From Phycisphaerae bacterium (lineage in GTDB: Bacteria > Chloroflexota > Anaerolineae > 4572-78 > J111): DNA of 64,000 bases. The translations under genes and the position numbers were made by a program. The stretch is from contig JANQQF010000185.1 in assembly GCA_028285035.1 (NCBI GenBank), positions 89,006-153,005 of the forward strand, written 5' to 3'. Below, piece by piece: positions 24,044 to 33,249 of the stretch. The stretch's first letter is position 1. The number at the start of each line of letters is the position of its first letter. Below the pieces are notes generated by a model. The model ran no database searches. It had not been told where the DNA came from and worked only from the letters and a program-made list of their open reading frames with translations.

Positions 24044-24066
24044 AAGGTCGCAGTTCGGACCTTTTT
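24044..24066 (+). terminator. Terminator-like hairpin before monooxygenase gene
   Basis: AAGGTC (24044-24049) and GACCTT (24058-24063) form a stem with an eight-base loop followed by TTT. About 60 bp before it, GGGAGTAGG and CCTACTCCC (within about 23983-24012) form a second possible hairpin. Together with copy 1 of the structured element, the 23768-24235 gap holds several possible stop or attenuation signals. Confidence 0.5.
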
Positions 24067-24235
24067 GATCTACTTTCCGTTAGGTGGCAACTTGCAGTAG
24101 TTTAACTAAAGCTCATATAACCTAAATTATGAAAGGAGGTGGTGTTTCATACGACCAAAACCTTGATCAAACGTTTTATTGGTAGCACCGTATCAAAAAT
24201 TTTTCAATGATGATTATCTTCGAAGGAGAACGACT

Positions 24236-25402
24236 ATGAAAATGAAATTTGGTATCTTTATGGCTCCCTTTCATGCCCCCTGGCATAATCCAACGATAGC
24301 ACTTGAGCAAGATCTTGATTTGCTCGTGCATTTGGATCACCTTGATTATGATGAAGCCTGGATCGGTGAACATCATTCGGCTGGTAGTGAGATCATCGCC
24401 TCCCCCGAAATTTTTATGATGGCCGCCGCCGAGCGTACCAAACACATTAAGCTTGGTACAGGCGTGGTTTCGGTTCCCTATCACAACCCCTTATGGATCG
24501 CTGAGCGAATGGTGTTACTTGATCATCTGACCCGAGGCCGGGTTATGTTAGGGGTTGGGCCGGGTGCCCTACCAACGGATGCGGCCATGCTTGGTCTTGA
24601 GCCGACTCAAATGCGGCCACTACTCGAGGATTATATGGAGATCTTGGTCCACTTATTAACCAGTGAGGAGCCAATTTCCTATGAGTCGGATCGCTTGACC
24701 CTGAAAGACGCCCGACTCCACCTCCGCCCTTACTCTGATCCCTTATTTGATATGGCCGTGGCCGCCGTTGCTTCACCCTCTGGAGCACGATTAGCTGGCC
24801 GTTATGGCGCTGGCCTCCTCTCGCTAGGGGCGACGGTCGCTGTTGGGATGGATGTCTTGGCCCACCACTGGGTGATCCAAGAGGAATGGGCCGCTAAATA
24901 TGGACAAGTGGCTGATCGCAGTAAGTGGCGACTGGTTGGCTTGATGCATTTGGCCGAAACAGAAGCTCAAGCTCGCGAAGATATGAAGTATGGAATGGAA
25001 CAGTGGTTCCGCTACTTCCAGAATGTGGCCGCTTTCCCACAAATGGCCGTGGATGGTGACAACCTGGATGAGATGATTGATTTTGTTAACAACGGGTTGG
25101 GTGTCATTGGTACTGCAGACAGAATGATTGAACAAATCGGCAATTTGGTCGAACAGTCCAACGGCGGATTTGGTACGTATCTGACCTTAGCCCACAACTG
25201 GGCCAATCCAGAAGCAACCAAACGAAGCTTTGAAATATTTGCGCGTGAAGTGATGCCGCACTTCCAATCTTCGGCTGGCGGTCTTCAGGTTCACGCAGAT
25301 CGCGCCCAGGCGGCCCGAGCTGGATTAGCTGAGAAACAGCTACAGGCGGTTGCTGAGGCTACTGAGCGACATGAGAAGGAAAAAGAAGCTGTAGCAGCTT
25401 AA
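24236..25402 (+). CDS. LLM-class flavin-dependent monooxygenase (luciferase-like)
   Basis: A 388-residue bacterial-luciferase-fold protein: MKMKFGIFMAPFHAPWHNPT, then YDEAWIGEHHSAG and TKHIKLGTGVVSVPYHNPLW, which are the usual strands around the reduced-flavin site, and RVMLGVGPGALPTDA. These enzymes use FMNH2 or F420H2 to oxidise or reduce small substrates; the specific one here is unknown. The C-terminus has an Ala/Glu/Lys-rich tail. The start at 24236 follows CGAAGGAGAA and matches the family N-terminus; the frame is open 19 codons further up without support. It sits between acoX and acoA, flanked by the two copies of the structured element, which is not the usual layout of acetoin operons. 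Confidence 0.87.
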   Translation: MKMKFGIFMAPFHAPWHNPTIALEQDLDLLVHLDHLDYDEAWIGEHHSAGSEIIASPEIFMMAAAERTKHIKLGTGVVSVPYHNPLWIAERMVLLDHLTRGRVMLGVGPGALPTDAAMLGLEPTQMRPLLEDYMEILVHLLTSEEPISYESDRLTLKDARLHLRPYSDPLFDMAVAAVASPSGARLAGRYGAGLLSLGATVAVGMDVLAHHWVIQEEWAAKYGQVADRSKWRLVGLMHLAETEAQAREDMKYGMEQWFRYFQNVAAFPQMAVDGDNLDEMIDFVNNGLGVIGTADRMIEQIGNLVEQSNGGFGTYLTLAHNWANPEATKRSFEIFAREVMPHFQSSAGGLQVHADRAQAARAGLAEKQLQAVAEATERHEKEKEAVAA

Positions 25403-25477
25403 AGAAAGTGGCACAGTTGATGTGCTACAGTTGACCTTGCAAGTATTTAAAGTCTGCAAGGTTTCATAAAACAAATC

Positions 25478-25594
25478 AAAAGAGGATACCGGCTATCTTG
25501 GCGGGCAGACGGCATTCTCTTGGCGGCGACATAGCGTTCAGAATGTACCTATTGTGATAACACGTAGGTCTATTTCTGCGCACCTGTCTTTTTT
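25478..25594 (+). ncRNA. Structured 117-nt element, copy 2
   Basis: About 85% identical by eye to copy 1 (23792-23909), beginning AAAAGAGGATACCGGCTAT and ending CACCTGTCTTTTTT. Inner stem CCTATTGTG with CACGTAGG keeps pairing despite changes from copy 1 (A-T replaced by a G-T wobble, and one more C-G pair). The stem GGATACCG/CGGCATTC has one mismatch. It starts 76 nt after the monooxygenase stop and ends 148 nt before acoA. The rest of the 25403-25742 gap holds GAACCG and CGGTTC as a possible hairpin near 25602-25670 and the acoA ribosome site. Confidence 0.55.
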
Positions 25595-25742
25595 ATTGTA
25601 TGAACCGCACAAAAAATTTTATCAATGATGATATTGACTGATCTGGACATGGAAAACTAAACACGGTTCCTTATTCCAGGGACCCTCTTAAAAAGTTTAG
25701 AAAGTTACGTTTGGGTCAGGATATCCACACAGGAGATACACA

Positions 25743-26729
25743 ATGGCGTTAGACAAAGATACGTTACTTAACCTTTATCGTGATATTGTCCTCATCCGTA
25801 CCTTTGAAGAGCGAGTGGGCGAAATGTATTACGAAGAAAAACTCCCGGCGTTTGATATTGCCGCTGGACCAATTCCGGGTGAAATGCACCTGTACTCTGG
25901 GCAAGAGGCGGTGGCTGCGGGAGTATGCGCTCACTTACGCGCAGACGACCCCGTGACAAGCACCCACCGACCACATGGCCACCTCATTGCCAAAGGGGCT
26001 GATCTCAATCCGATGATGGCCGAAATCTTCGGTAAGAAGACGGGCCTTTGTCAGGGTAAAGGGGGCCATATGCATTTGTTCGACCCAGCCGTTCATTTTG
26101 GCTGTGGCGGGATTGTTGGGGGTGGGATTCCCCACGCGGTTGGGGCCGCTCTGGCTATTCAGAAAAAGAAGGAAGATCGAGTCGCCGTTTCCTTCTTTGG
26201 TGAAGGTGCTGCAAACATTGGCGCATTTCACGAGTCATTAAACTTAGCCGCGTTGTGGAAACTGCCCGTTGTTTTTGTGGTGGAAGATAATCTGTATGCA
26301 ATTTCTGTGCCAAAAGAGGCTTCAACCTCGGTCGCGAACAACGCTGAGCGCGGCGCAGCCTACGGTATTCCCGCGGTTCAGGTTGACGGGCAAAACGCTG
26401 TGGCGGTGTATGAAGCAGCGGGCGAGGCCGTTGCCCGCGCCCGCCGTGGCGAAGGTCCGAGCTTGATTGAAGCGGTGTGCTATCGTTTCCGGGGCCATTT
26501 TGAAGGGGATGCTGAGGCTTATCTACAAGAAGGCGAAAAGAGTGCCTGGAAAGAAAAAGATCCTATCAATATTTTGGCGAACCAGATGAAAGAACAATCA
26601 TGGTTGACGGATGCCGAGGCCGAAGCCATTCAGGCCGAGATGACAGAAAAAGTGGCTGCTGCCGAAAAATTTGCCAGGGAAAGCCCCTATCCGGCTCCTG
26701 AAGAGGCCTTAGACCACGTATTTGCCTAA
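25743..26729 (+). CDS. acoA: Acetoin dehydrogenase E1 component, alpha subunit
   Basis: A 328-residue thiamine-diphosphate-dependent dehydrogenase subunit. GGHMHLFDP and GGIVGGGIPHAVGAALA are the expected E1-alpha blocks, and SFFGEGAANIGAFHESLNLAAL contains the ThDP/Mg motif GDG...N in the form GEG...N. It decarboxylates or cleaves its substrate with the beta subunit and passes the acyl unit to the E2 lipoyl arm. Pyruvate or branched-chain oxoacid dehydrogenase is the alternative, but acoX upstream and the E1-alpha/E1-beta/E2 order favour acetoin. CACAGGAGA precedes the ATG. acoB follows after 53 bp. Confidence 0.88.
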   Translation: MALDKDTLLNLYRDIVLIRTFEERVGEMYYEEKLPAFDIAAGPIPGEMHLYSGQEAVAAGVCAHLRADDPVTSTHRPHGHLIAKGADLNPMMAEIFGKKTGLCQGKGGHMHLFDPAVHFGCGGIVGGGIPHAVGAALAIQKKKEDRVAVSFFGEGAANIGAFHESLNLAALWKLPVVFVVEDNLYAISVPKEASTSVANNAERGAAYGIPAVQVDGQNAVAVYEAAGEAVARARRGEGPSLIEAVCYRFRGHFEGDAEAYLQEGEKSAWKEKDPINILANQMKEQSWLTDAEAEAIQAEMTEKVAAAEKFARESPYPAPEEALDHVFA

Positions 26730-26782
26730 GCAACAGGTTCATAAATTTATCAATCACCAAAATTACGAAGGAGTAAAAAACG

Positions 26783-27793
26783 ATGAGTGAACGATTATTA
26801 ACCACCTCAAAAGCGATGGCTGAAGCCATTGCTCAAGAGATGGAGCGTGATGAAAACGTATTTGTGTTGGGGGAAGATATTGGGGCCTACGGCGGTATCT
26901 TCGGCGCGACAGAAGGCTTATTGAATAAATTTGGCTCCGATCGGGTGATGGATACACCCATCTCCGAAATGGGCTTTATCGGAACGGCAGTGGGGGCTGC
27001 CACCGAGGGAATGCGCCCCATTGCTGAATTGATGTTTATCGACTTTTTTGGGGCGGGTATGGACCAGATTTACAACCATATGGCCAAAATCCACTACATG
27101 TCAGGCGGTAACACAAAAGTGCCCATGGTGCTGATGGCGGCCATTGGCGGTAGTTACAGCGATGCGGCCCAACACTCACAATGTTTGTACAGTCTGTTTG
27201 CCCACACCCCTGGCATCAAAATTGTCGTCCCCTCTAGCCCATATGACGCAAAAGGTTTAATGACCCAAGCGATTCGCGATGACAGCCCCGTAATGTACTT
27301 TTTCCACAAGGGTGGGCAAGGCTTAGGTTGGATGACGCCCAATCCCCGCGCCACGGCCCACGTGCCCGAGGAGCCGTACACCATTCCCTTTGGGCAGGCT
27401 GATATCAAACGTGAGGGCACGGATGTAACGATTTTGACCGTTTCGCTGATGGTTCATCGCAGCCTTGATGCGGCTGAAAAGCTGGCCGAGCAGGGCATTA
27501 GCGCTGAAGTTGTCGATCTGCGCACCCTGGTGCCGTTAGACCGACAGGCCATTGTCGACTCGGTCAAAAAGACCCACCGGGTATTGATTGTTGACGAAGA
27601 CTATCTGAGTTATGGGATGTCCGGCGAATTGGTCGCCATCGTGGCTGAGGATGCCCTGGATTATTTGGATGCACCGCCTAAACGATTGGCCGTGCCCGAT
27701 GTCCCCATTCCTTACAGTCGCCCGATGGAACAACATGTCATTCCCACAATCGATAGAATTGTGGCGGCAGCAAAAGAATTGGTAGACGCCTAA
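26783..27793 (+). CDS. acoB: Acetoin dehydrogenase E1 component, beta subunit
   Basis: A 336-residue transketolase-type beta subunit. FVLGEDIGAYGGIFGATEGL, VMDTPISEMGFIGTAVGAA and GGSYSDAAQHSQCLYSLFAH are typical E1-beta blocks; the HSQ segment includes the proton-relay histidine. The C-terminal half holds the transketolase C domain (DLRTLVPLDRQAIVDSVKKT). It forms the heterotetrameric E1 with the acoA product. GAAGGAG precedes the ATG. The gene is between acoA and acoC on the same strand with short gaps, so the three are very likely one transcript. Confidence 0.9.
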   Translation: MSERLLTTSKAMAEAIAQEMERDENVFVLGEDIGAYGGIFGATEGLLNKFGSDRVMDTPISEMGFIGTAVGAATEGMRPIAELMFIDFFGAGMDQIYNHMAKIHYMSGGNTKVPMVLMAAIGGSYSDAAQHSQCLYSLFAHTPGIKIVVPSSPYDAKGLMTQAIRDDSPVMYFFHKGGQGLGWMTPNPRATAHVPEEPYTIPFGQADIKREGTDVTILTVSLMVHRSLDAAEKLAEQGISAEVVDLRTLVPLDRQAIVDSVKKTHRVLIVDEDYLSYGMSGELVAIVAEDALDYLDAPPKRLAVPDVPIPYSRPMEQHVIPTIDRIVAAAKELVDA

Positions 27794-27869
27794 GATCATC
27801 TATCTACACAGGCCACGGAACGCTACAATTAGGTTCCGTGGCTAAGCTTTTTACAGCAAGGACAAATCT

Positions 27870-29198
27870 ATGCCATTGATCGATATTCTTGTTCCTGAAG
27901 AAGTTGGCCCAGTTGAAGAATGTATTGTAGTGACCTGGCTCAAGCGGGAAGGGGATCACGTGAATGAAGGAGATGATCTACTCGTTTTGCAGGCTGACAA
28001 GACCTCGTATGATATCCCCGCCCCACAAACAGGCACGCTGAGTAAAATTTTGGTTCAGCAAGGTGACATCGTTAAGCAAGATCAACCACTGGCCCAGCTT
28101 GAGGTCAGTGAGCAGGCTTCAAAACCAAAACCAGATGATACCCAGCCTACACCAGATCCTGTGGCTCTCCCACCAACGCCACCCCGTGATGTCCGGGCGT
28201 CCCCCATTGCAAAGCGATTGGCTCGCGAACACGGCCTGGACTTAACCCAAATCATTGGCAGCGGTAAAGAGGGACGTATTACCGAAAAGGATGTGCAGGC
28301 AGCGCTTGAGGCCAAAGCAGATGCCCAAGCATCGATAGCAGGTTCAGAGCCATCGCCTCAGCCAAAGGTAGAGGTGCGTGCTTCGCCCGTTGCTAAACGA
28401 ATCGCAAAAGAGTACGGCATAAATTTGGCCGATGTTTCTGGGGCTGGTGAGCGACGTATCACCGAAAAAGATGTGCAGGCTTTTATTGATGCTCAAGAGA
28501 GTCAAGCAAGTAAAACTACTGAACCGGAGGTTGAGGCTCAAACCATTCCGATGGTTGGGATGCGGGCCACCATCGCCAAACGGATGCACCAAAGTCTGCA
28601 GGAGATGGCGCAACTCACGCTCCATACAGAGGCCGATGTCACCGAATTGGTTGCATTACGAACTGCCCGCAAAGCAGAGATGCCCCTGACTTATACCGAT
28701 TTGATTGTGAAAGCTGCGGCCTTGGCCCTCCGCCAGCACCCCCATCTGAATACCAGCCTAATCGATGGAGTGATCAAATATCACCCAGAAATTCATATCG
28801 GTTTGGCGGTCGCCCTGGATGATGGGCTGATTGTGCCAGTGTTGCGACAGGCTGATCAGCAGTCATTGACTGCCCTCGTCCAAGAGCGACGACGGCTCAT
28901 CGAGCGAGCCAAGGCTAATCAGCTGACGCCAAATGATTATACAGGTGGTACCTTTACCATCACCAACTTAGGCACCTACGACATCGATGCCTTTACCCCA
29001 ATTGTCAATCCACCAGAAGCGGGCATTTTGGGAGTTGGTCGAATTATCGAAAGAGTTGTCATTTACAACGGCAAAATTGCCCAACGCTCTATGATGACCC
29101 TGAGCCTCTCGTTCGACCATCGCTTGGTAGATGGGGCACCTGCTGCGGCATTTTTGCAGACAATCAAGCAACATCTGGAAAATCCAAGCGATCTTTAG
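27870..29198 (+). CDS. acoC: Dihydrolipoamide acyltransferase (E2) with two subunit-binding domains
   Basis: A 442-residue E2 component. The lipoyl domain spans residues 1-80 with the lipoylated lysine in QADKTSYD (Lys44). Two peripheral subunit-binding domains follow, VRASPIAKRLAREHGLD..GRITEKDV (109-142) and VRASPVAKRIAKEYGIN..RRITEKDV (169-202), where E2 proteins normally have one. The catalytic domain runs from about 228 and ends with HRLVDG (His417, Asp421). The enzyme transfers the acyl group to CoA. Pro/Ala-rich linkers separate the domains. No E3 (lipoamide dehydrogenase) gene is found in the window, so E3 is probably shared with another complex. Confidence 0.9.
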   Translation: MPLIDILVPEEVGPVEECIVVTWLKREGDHVNEGDDLLVLQADKTSYDIPAPQTGTLSKILVQQGDIVKQDQPLAQLEVSEQASKPKPDDTQPTPDPVALPPTPPRDVRASPIAKRLAREHGLDLTQIIGSGKEGRITEKDVQAALEAKADAQASIAGSEPSPQPKVEVRASPVAKRIAKEYGINLADVSGAGERRITEKDVQAFIDAQESQASKTTEPEVEAQTIPMVGMRATIAKRMHQSLQEMAQLTLHTEADVTELVALRTARKAEMPLTYTDLIVKAAALALRQHPHLNTSLIDGVIKYHPEIHIGLAVALDDGLIVPVLRQADQQSLTALVQERRRLIERAKANQLTPNDYTGGTFTITNLGTYDIDAFTPIVNPPEAGILGVGRIIERVVIYNGKIAQRSMMTLSLSFDHRLVDGAPAAAFLQTIKQHLENPSDL

Positions 29199-29303
29199 CC
29201 CGAGGTGGGACACCCACAGGGGATGTCCAACTGCCCTCGATTTTCTGGGCAACCTCTATCATTACAGTTACCAAAATAAAACTCATGACAAAGGAGATAC
29301 ACT

Positions 29304-29651
29304 ATGTCTACGGAAGCAGTTCTTACGCATCACCTCGAAGGATTCTCCAAGGGGGATGTTGATATGGTTATGGAAGACTACACCGAGGAGTCAGTCCTGA
29401 TCATGCCCGACAATACCTTTACCGGCTTAGCTAGCATCCGAGCCGTATTTGCTGACTTGTTTGGCGGATTGTTTAAGCCTGGAACCTATGAATTCACGAT
29501 GGATCGTACTGATATATCGGGAGATGTCGCTTATATTATTTGGCATTCTACGAACGAAGGTGTCGATGTAAAAGTAGGCAGCGACACATTTTTAATCCAG
29601 AATGGAAAAATAGCCATTCAAACATTTGCAGCATTTATTCAGGAAAAGTGA
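29304..29651 (+). CDS. NTF2-like (SnoaL/ketosteroid isomerase fold) protein
   Basis: A 115-residue protein with the cone-shaped NTF2 fold pattern: STEAVLTHHLEGFSKGDVDM at the helical N-terminus, then ESVLIMPDNTFTGLASIRAV, and strands ending GKIAIQTFAAFI. Proteins of this fold bind or isomerise small hydrophobic compounds and no catalytic residues can be assigned here. ACAAAGGAGATAC precedes the ATG. It lies 105 bp after acoC in the same direction and may be part of that transcript, but no link to acetoin is known. It converges on the STAND gene. Confidence 0.78.
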   Translation: MSTEAVLTHHLEGFSKGDVDMVMEDYTEESVLIMPDNTFTGLASIRAVFADLFGGLFKPGTYEFTMDRTDISGDVAYIIWHSTNEGVDVKVGSDTFLIQNGKIAIQTFAAFIQEK

Positions 29652-29729
29652 TGGTGCTGGTTGCTGGCGTCTCTACAAAAAACGGCACATTGTATCTGGT
29701 AGGGGCGCCGGCAATCAGGTTGAGACCAA

Positions 29730-32700
29730 TTACTGTACACTCATTTTACTATACGCCCAATCGTCGCCGACACCAGCATTGGGAATGATTTCGGTTTGGC
29801 TTTGGCCATTCCCCCGCATCCTCCAAATCCCCCAACTCCCACTACGCGCGCTGCGAAAAATAATGCCGCCGTCAGGGGTGAAAACGGGCAAGGTATCAGG
29901 GCCAGGGGCGCTGGTGAGTTGTCGCAGATTGCTACCATCCGCGTTGACCGTATAAATATCAACATTTCCGCCAACATTACGGCTAAAGGCAATCGTCCTG
30001 CCATCGGGTGACCAAGCTGGAAAAGAATCGCTGCCGTCATTGGTAATATTCCGAGGGTTAGCATCGGTCCAATCTGAAACCCAGATACCAGTTGTACCCT
30101 CCCGACCAGAGCGATAGGCAATCTGCTCACCATTGGGAGACCAAGCTGGCTGCTCGCCATTCACCTCATAGGGGTATAGTTGATTATCCTGGCCATTGAT
30201 GAAAAAGATACGAAAATTTCCGCCCCCTGGTTTGTCCTCATAGGCCACAACATCGCGGTTAGGCGGGATACTGGCCGAGCGGGCACTGCCAAAATTCCAA
30301 GTCGGGCTCTGAAATAGCCGAACTTCTTCAATAATCGTGGGTAAAGGATCGGCCCTTAATTCAATTAGGCCACTACCTATCTCAAGCTGATGCAATATGC
30401 CATCTTGAGTCTGTCGCTCGACACCCGCCTCACCATAAAAGAAAATCGCATTGCCATCAGCCGACCAAGCCGGCCCAGCCGCCCGAGTGAGTAAAAATTG
30501 TTCATTCCGGCCATCGGTATCGGCCACATAAAGGTTGTGTTGTAGCCCATCCCATTTAGTATAAGCCAATTGATAGGGTCCACTTGGTGTCTGCAACACC
30601 ATGATGGGGTAAACCTCGGTCAACAGTGGATAAGGGGAGCGGTCGGCATCAAAGTGGTTGCCCAAAGCGGGTCGCGCCCGGTAGAGCAGCTGCCCCGTCG
30701 CGACCACGACCTGATCGGTTGTGGCAAATTGAGAATTTTTGGCAACTAGATCGCTTTCCGCAAAGGCAGGCGTGCTATTTACCAAAGCCAACATCTGCTC
30801 CAAATCAATCAGGGCCGCATCATGCTCACCCAACTTGGTCTGGACGACGGCGCGTTCATAATACAGGGCTGGGTTATTTGGGTTTTGCGCCACCAGCCGA
30901 TCAAAGCTGGTCAAGGCGGCCTCATTTTGATCTTGCCGTACGAGCGCACGAGCCTGGACCCACTGCCCCAACTCGTTCCTTAAAGCGGCGATCTTTAAAG
31001 CCGTGGTTTGGTCGGTCTCCTGTGGCAAATCACTCAAGCCCTCAATCATCGCTTCTAAATAGGGCAGTGTATCACCACGCTCATTGACATCGGCCAGATT
31101 TGGAGACAACACCTGAATTAACTCGACCAACTGTTCATCTTTAAGCCTCAATATATCGAGTTGGTCCGTCTCACTAGGCAATCCCCAAAATAATTTCGCG
31201 ACCAACCCCGTTCGGGCCAGCCTGGCCAGTTTGGCTAAGGACACGAGCCGTTCTTCCGGCAACGTGGTTCTGGGAAAGCCAAGCTCTGCTTCCGATCCTT
31301 CGAGCTGTTGAATCGTCTCTAGTTGTTGAGCGACAGCGGTCCCAGCGGCTTCGGCAGCAGCTTTTTGCTCAACAGCGTTCGCTTGGGCCGTTTCGGCGAT
31401 GCTAGCCTGGTCTTTGGCTCTGGCCTCAGCGGTCGCGGCGGTGTTCGCCTGTTGGATCGCTTTGGCCTCGGCCGCACTGGCCGCCTCAGCCTGAGACTCG
31501 GCCACGAACTCGGCAGCGACCGCTGTCTCAGCATTCTGTTGGGCGATTTGGGCTTGATTTTGGGCCCGAACCTCGGCAGTGGCAGCCGTATCAGCTTGAT
31601 TTTGAGCACGTACCTCGGCGGTGGCGGCCGCCTCAGCTTTGTTCCGCGCATCAGCCTCCGCCACCCTCGCTCGTTGGGCCTGTTGTAAAGCCCACACCGT
31701 CAGCCCGGTCAAGACAAAAATAATGATCAGAGCGGCGGCAATGATCATCTGGCGGCGGCGCGTGGCCTGACGGGCTAGCTCTTTGTCCAAATCCGCTTGA
31801 CGAATACTTTGGGCTAGAAACTCTTGCTCGAGTTCGGTGATATCGAGAGGATTAGCCTGAGCATAGCTCTGGGCCGCTTCGATTTGTGATTCACCGAGCA
31901 GCTTGTCGTTGCTCTGGCCCGACTCCTGCCACACCTGGCTCGCTTGCATCAGGGGGTGTCTTTGCAAGCGTTGTTCTCGCCAAATTTGATTGGATTGCAA
32001 AATCGGCCCAACAAAGCGGTCGTGCACCAATTCGTACCACGTCCCCCCAGCTCGAATTTCGGCTCGCAATAAAAACTGATTGGCGAGCAGAATTACAGCC
32101 GAGTTTGGCAAGCCAGCGGTTTGATGTTTACCTTGATACACAGTACCTCGTGTGCCAGCCTCGGTAATCACCTGTGTTTCAAACCAATCCCGCAGGGTCA
32201 GTTCGGTGCTGTTCGTCTGAAGCACGGTCTGAGACAAAACCTGCTCATAAAATTCGGCCAGCGCGGTATCCACATCGCCAGATTCTTGCAAATCCTGCTT
32301 GGTGATCGTCTCGCCGGGATGATTCTTCAGATTTTCCCACAACTGGTAACAAACCGCTTGTAACTGAACGGGTTCGATAAATTGCCCAAGGGAAGGTTGG
32401 TCAGAGGGAGCTGGGGTTGCCGCTTGGTTAGCCTCTGCGGTTTGATGGCTCGTTCGAATACGCCTCAAATTATCGACCAGCGCATTGGCTGCATCCGAGG
32501 TAAAAGGGCGCCCCCCTAACCGGGCCGGTTCCTGAATGGCCTCAAGCGCGGAGCGGTAGTTCATCCGCTGCATGTAAAATCTGGCCCGGAGGCGGTTGGG
32601 CAAAAGCTGCAGATAGGGGTCCAGGGTGGTCACAAAATCCTCGCGCATCGTCAAGACGATCCACAAATTGGGGTGACGGGTCATCACCTCACTTAGCTGC

Positions 32701-33242
32701 TCAAAAAAATCGGTTCGCTCCGGCCAACGGGCCAGGTTCGTGGTGACAATCTCTTCAAACTGATCGATGATTAGCACGTGGGTGAGGGTTTCGTAGGTAT
32801 ATTCGGTCTCATCACCTACAGTTTCAGTCGCTTCAGTTGTAGTATCATCGTCGCCCTGTAAAAAGTCGGCCAATGTAGTTTGAGCGTGTCGCCGCAAAGC
32901 ACCCAGCCCAGCAACGGTTTCGGTCTGGCTTAAACTGTGGATCAGATTAAAGGTAAAAATGTTACCCACTTCGCTGGGGTCAATGCCGGGGGGCAACTCA
33001 CCACTGACGCGACCAACTGGCAGCACTTCAAAGCCCTCATCATCACGCAAGCTGGGGATAAGGCGGGTATTGATAAGCGAGCTTTTGCCTGCCCCCGACT
33101 GGGCATAGAACAGAACCAATCGCTCGGACAGGACCAAGGCTAATAAATCGCGAGCTTCGCGCTCGCGGCCAAAGAAAAGATCGGCTTGGTCTTCGCTAAA
33201 GGTGCGTGGGCCAATATAAGGGTTTTTGATCAAGTCGGTCAT
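29730..33242 (-). CDS. nSTAND1 ATPase with membrane segment and beta-propeller
   Basis: A 1170-residue protein. NPYIGPRTFSEDQADLFFGR leads to Walker A GAGKSS (50-55) and Walker B VLIIDQFEE (156-164), and WYELVHDRFVGPI (402-414) ends the nSTAND1 module. A membrane helix (about 499-519) and an Ala/Gln-rich coiled coil with repeated TAEVRAQNQA (522-648) follow. A TPR-like region precedes a TolB/PD40-type propeller with repeated PAWSPNG, PAWSPDG and FTPDG motifs (about 880-1170). STAND proteins are ATP-driven switches that assemble on recognising a signal; the propeller is the likely sensor. The ATG at 33242 overlaps nothing and follows the SIR2-like stop by seven bases, so the start at M50 of the open frame is preferred. 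Confidence 0.85.
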   Translation of the reverse strand: MTDLIKNPYIGPRTFSEDQADLFFGREREARDLLALVLSERLVLFYAQSGAGKSSLINTRLIPSLRDDEGFEVLPVGRVSGELPPGIDPSEVGNIFTFNLIHSLSQTETVAGLGALRRHAQTTLADFLQGDDDTTTEATETVGDETEYTYETLTHVLIIDQFEEIVTTNLARWPERTDFFEQLSEVMTRHPNLWIVLTMREDFVTTLDPYLQLLPNRLRARFYMQRMNYRSALEAIQEPARLGGRPFTSDAANALVDNLRRIRTSHQTAEANQAATPAPSDQPSLGQFIEPVQLQAVCYQLWENLKNHPGETITKQDLQESGDVDTALAEFYEQVLSQTVLQTNSTELTLRDWFETQVITEAGTRGTVYQGKHQTAGLPNSAVILLANQFLLRAEIRAGGTWYELVHDRFVGPILQSNQIWREQRLQRHPLMQASQVWQESGQSNDKLLGESQIEAAQSYAQANPLDITELEQEFLAQSIRQADLDKELARQATRRRQMIIAAALIIIFVLTGLTVWALQQAQRARVAEADARNKAEAAATAEVRAQNQADTAATAEVRAQNQAQIAQQNAETAVAAEFVAESQAEAASAAEAKAIQQANTAATAEARAKDQASIAETAQANAVEQKAAAEAAGTAVAQQLETIQQLEGSEAELGFPRTTLPEERLVSLAKLARLARTGLVAKLFWGLPSETDQLDILRLKDEQLVELIQVLSPNLADVNERGDTLPYLEAMIEGLSDLPQETDQTTALKIAALRNELGQWVQARALVRQDQNEAALTSFDRLVAQNPNNPALYYERAVVQTKLGEHDAALIDLEQMLALVNSTPAFAESDLVAKNSQFATTDQVVVATGQLLYRARPALGNHFDADRSPYPLLTEVYPIMVLQTPSGPYQLAYTKWDGLQHNLYVADTDGRNEQFLLTRAAGPAWSADGNAIFFYGEAGVERQTQDGILHQLEIGSGLIELRADPLPTIIEEVRLFQSPTWNFGSARSASIPPNRDVVAYEDKPGGGNFRIFFINGQDNQLYPYEVNGEQPAWSPNGEQIAYRSGREGTTGIWVSDWTDANPRNITNDGSDSFPAWSPDGRTIAFSRNVGGNVDIYTVNADGSNLRQLTSAPGPDTLPVFTPDGGIIFRSARSGSWGIWRMRGNGQSQTEIIPNAGVGDDWAYSKMSVQ

Positions 33243-33249
33243 ACGCCCG

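Noticed and set aside
24130..24186. Short open frame ATGAAAGGAGGTGGTGTTTC as a leader peptide of the monooxygenase gene
   Set aside because: Eighteen codons with no ribosome site before the ATG and no regulatory codon run; the GGAGGT stretch is more likely chance.
31319..31690. Long open frames on both strands within the Ala-rich part of the STAND gene
   Set aside because: They are by-products of the repetitive GC-rich coiled-coil coding region and show no independent start signals.
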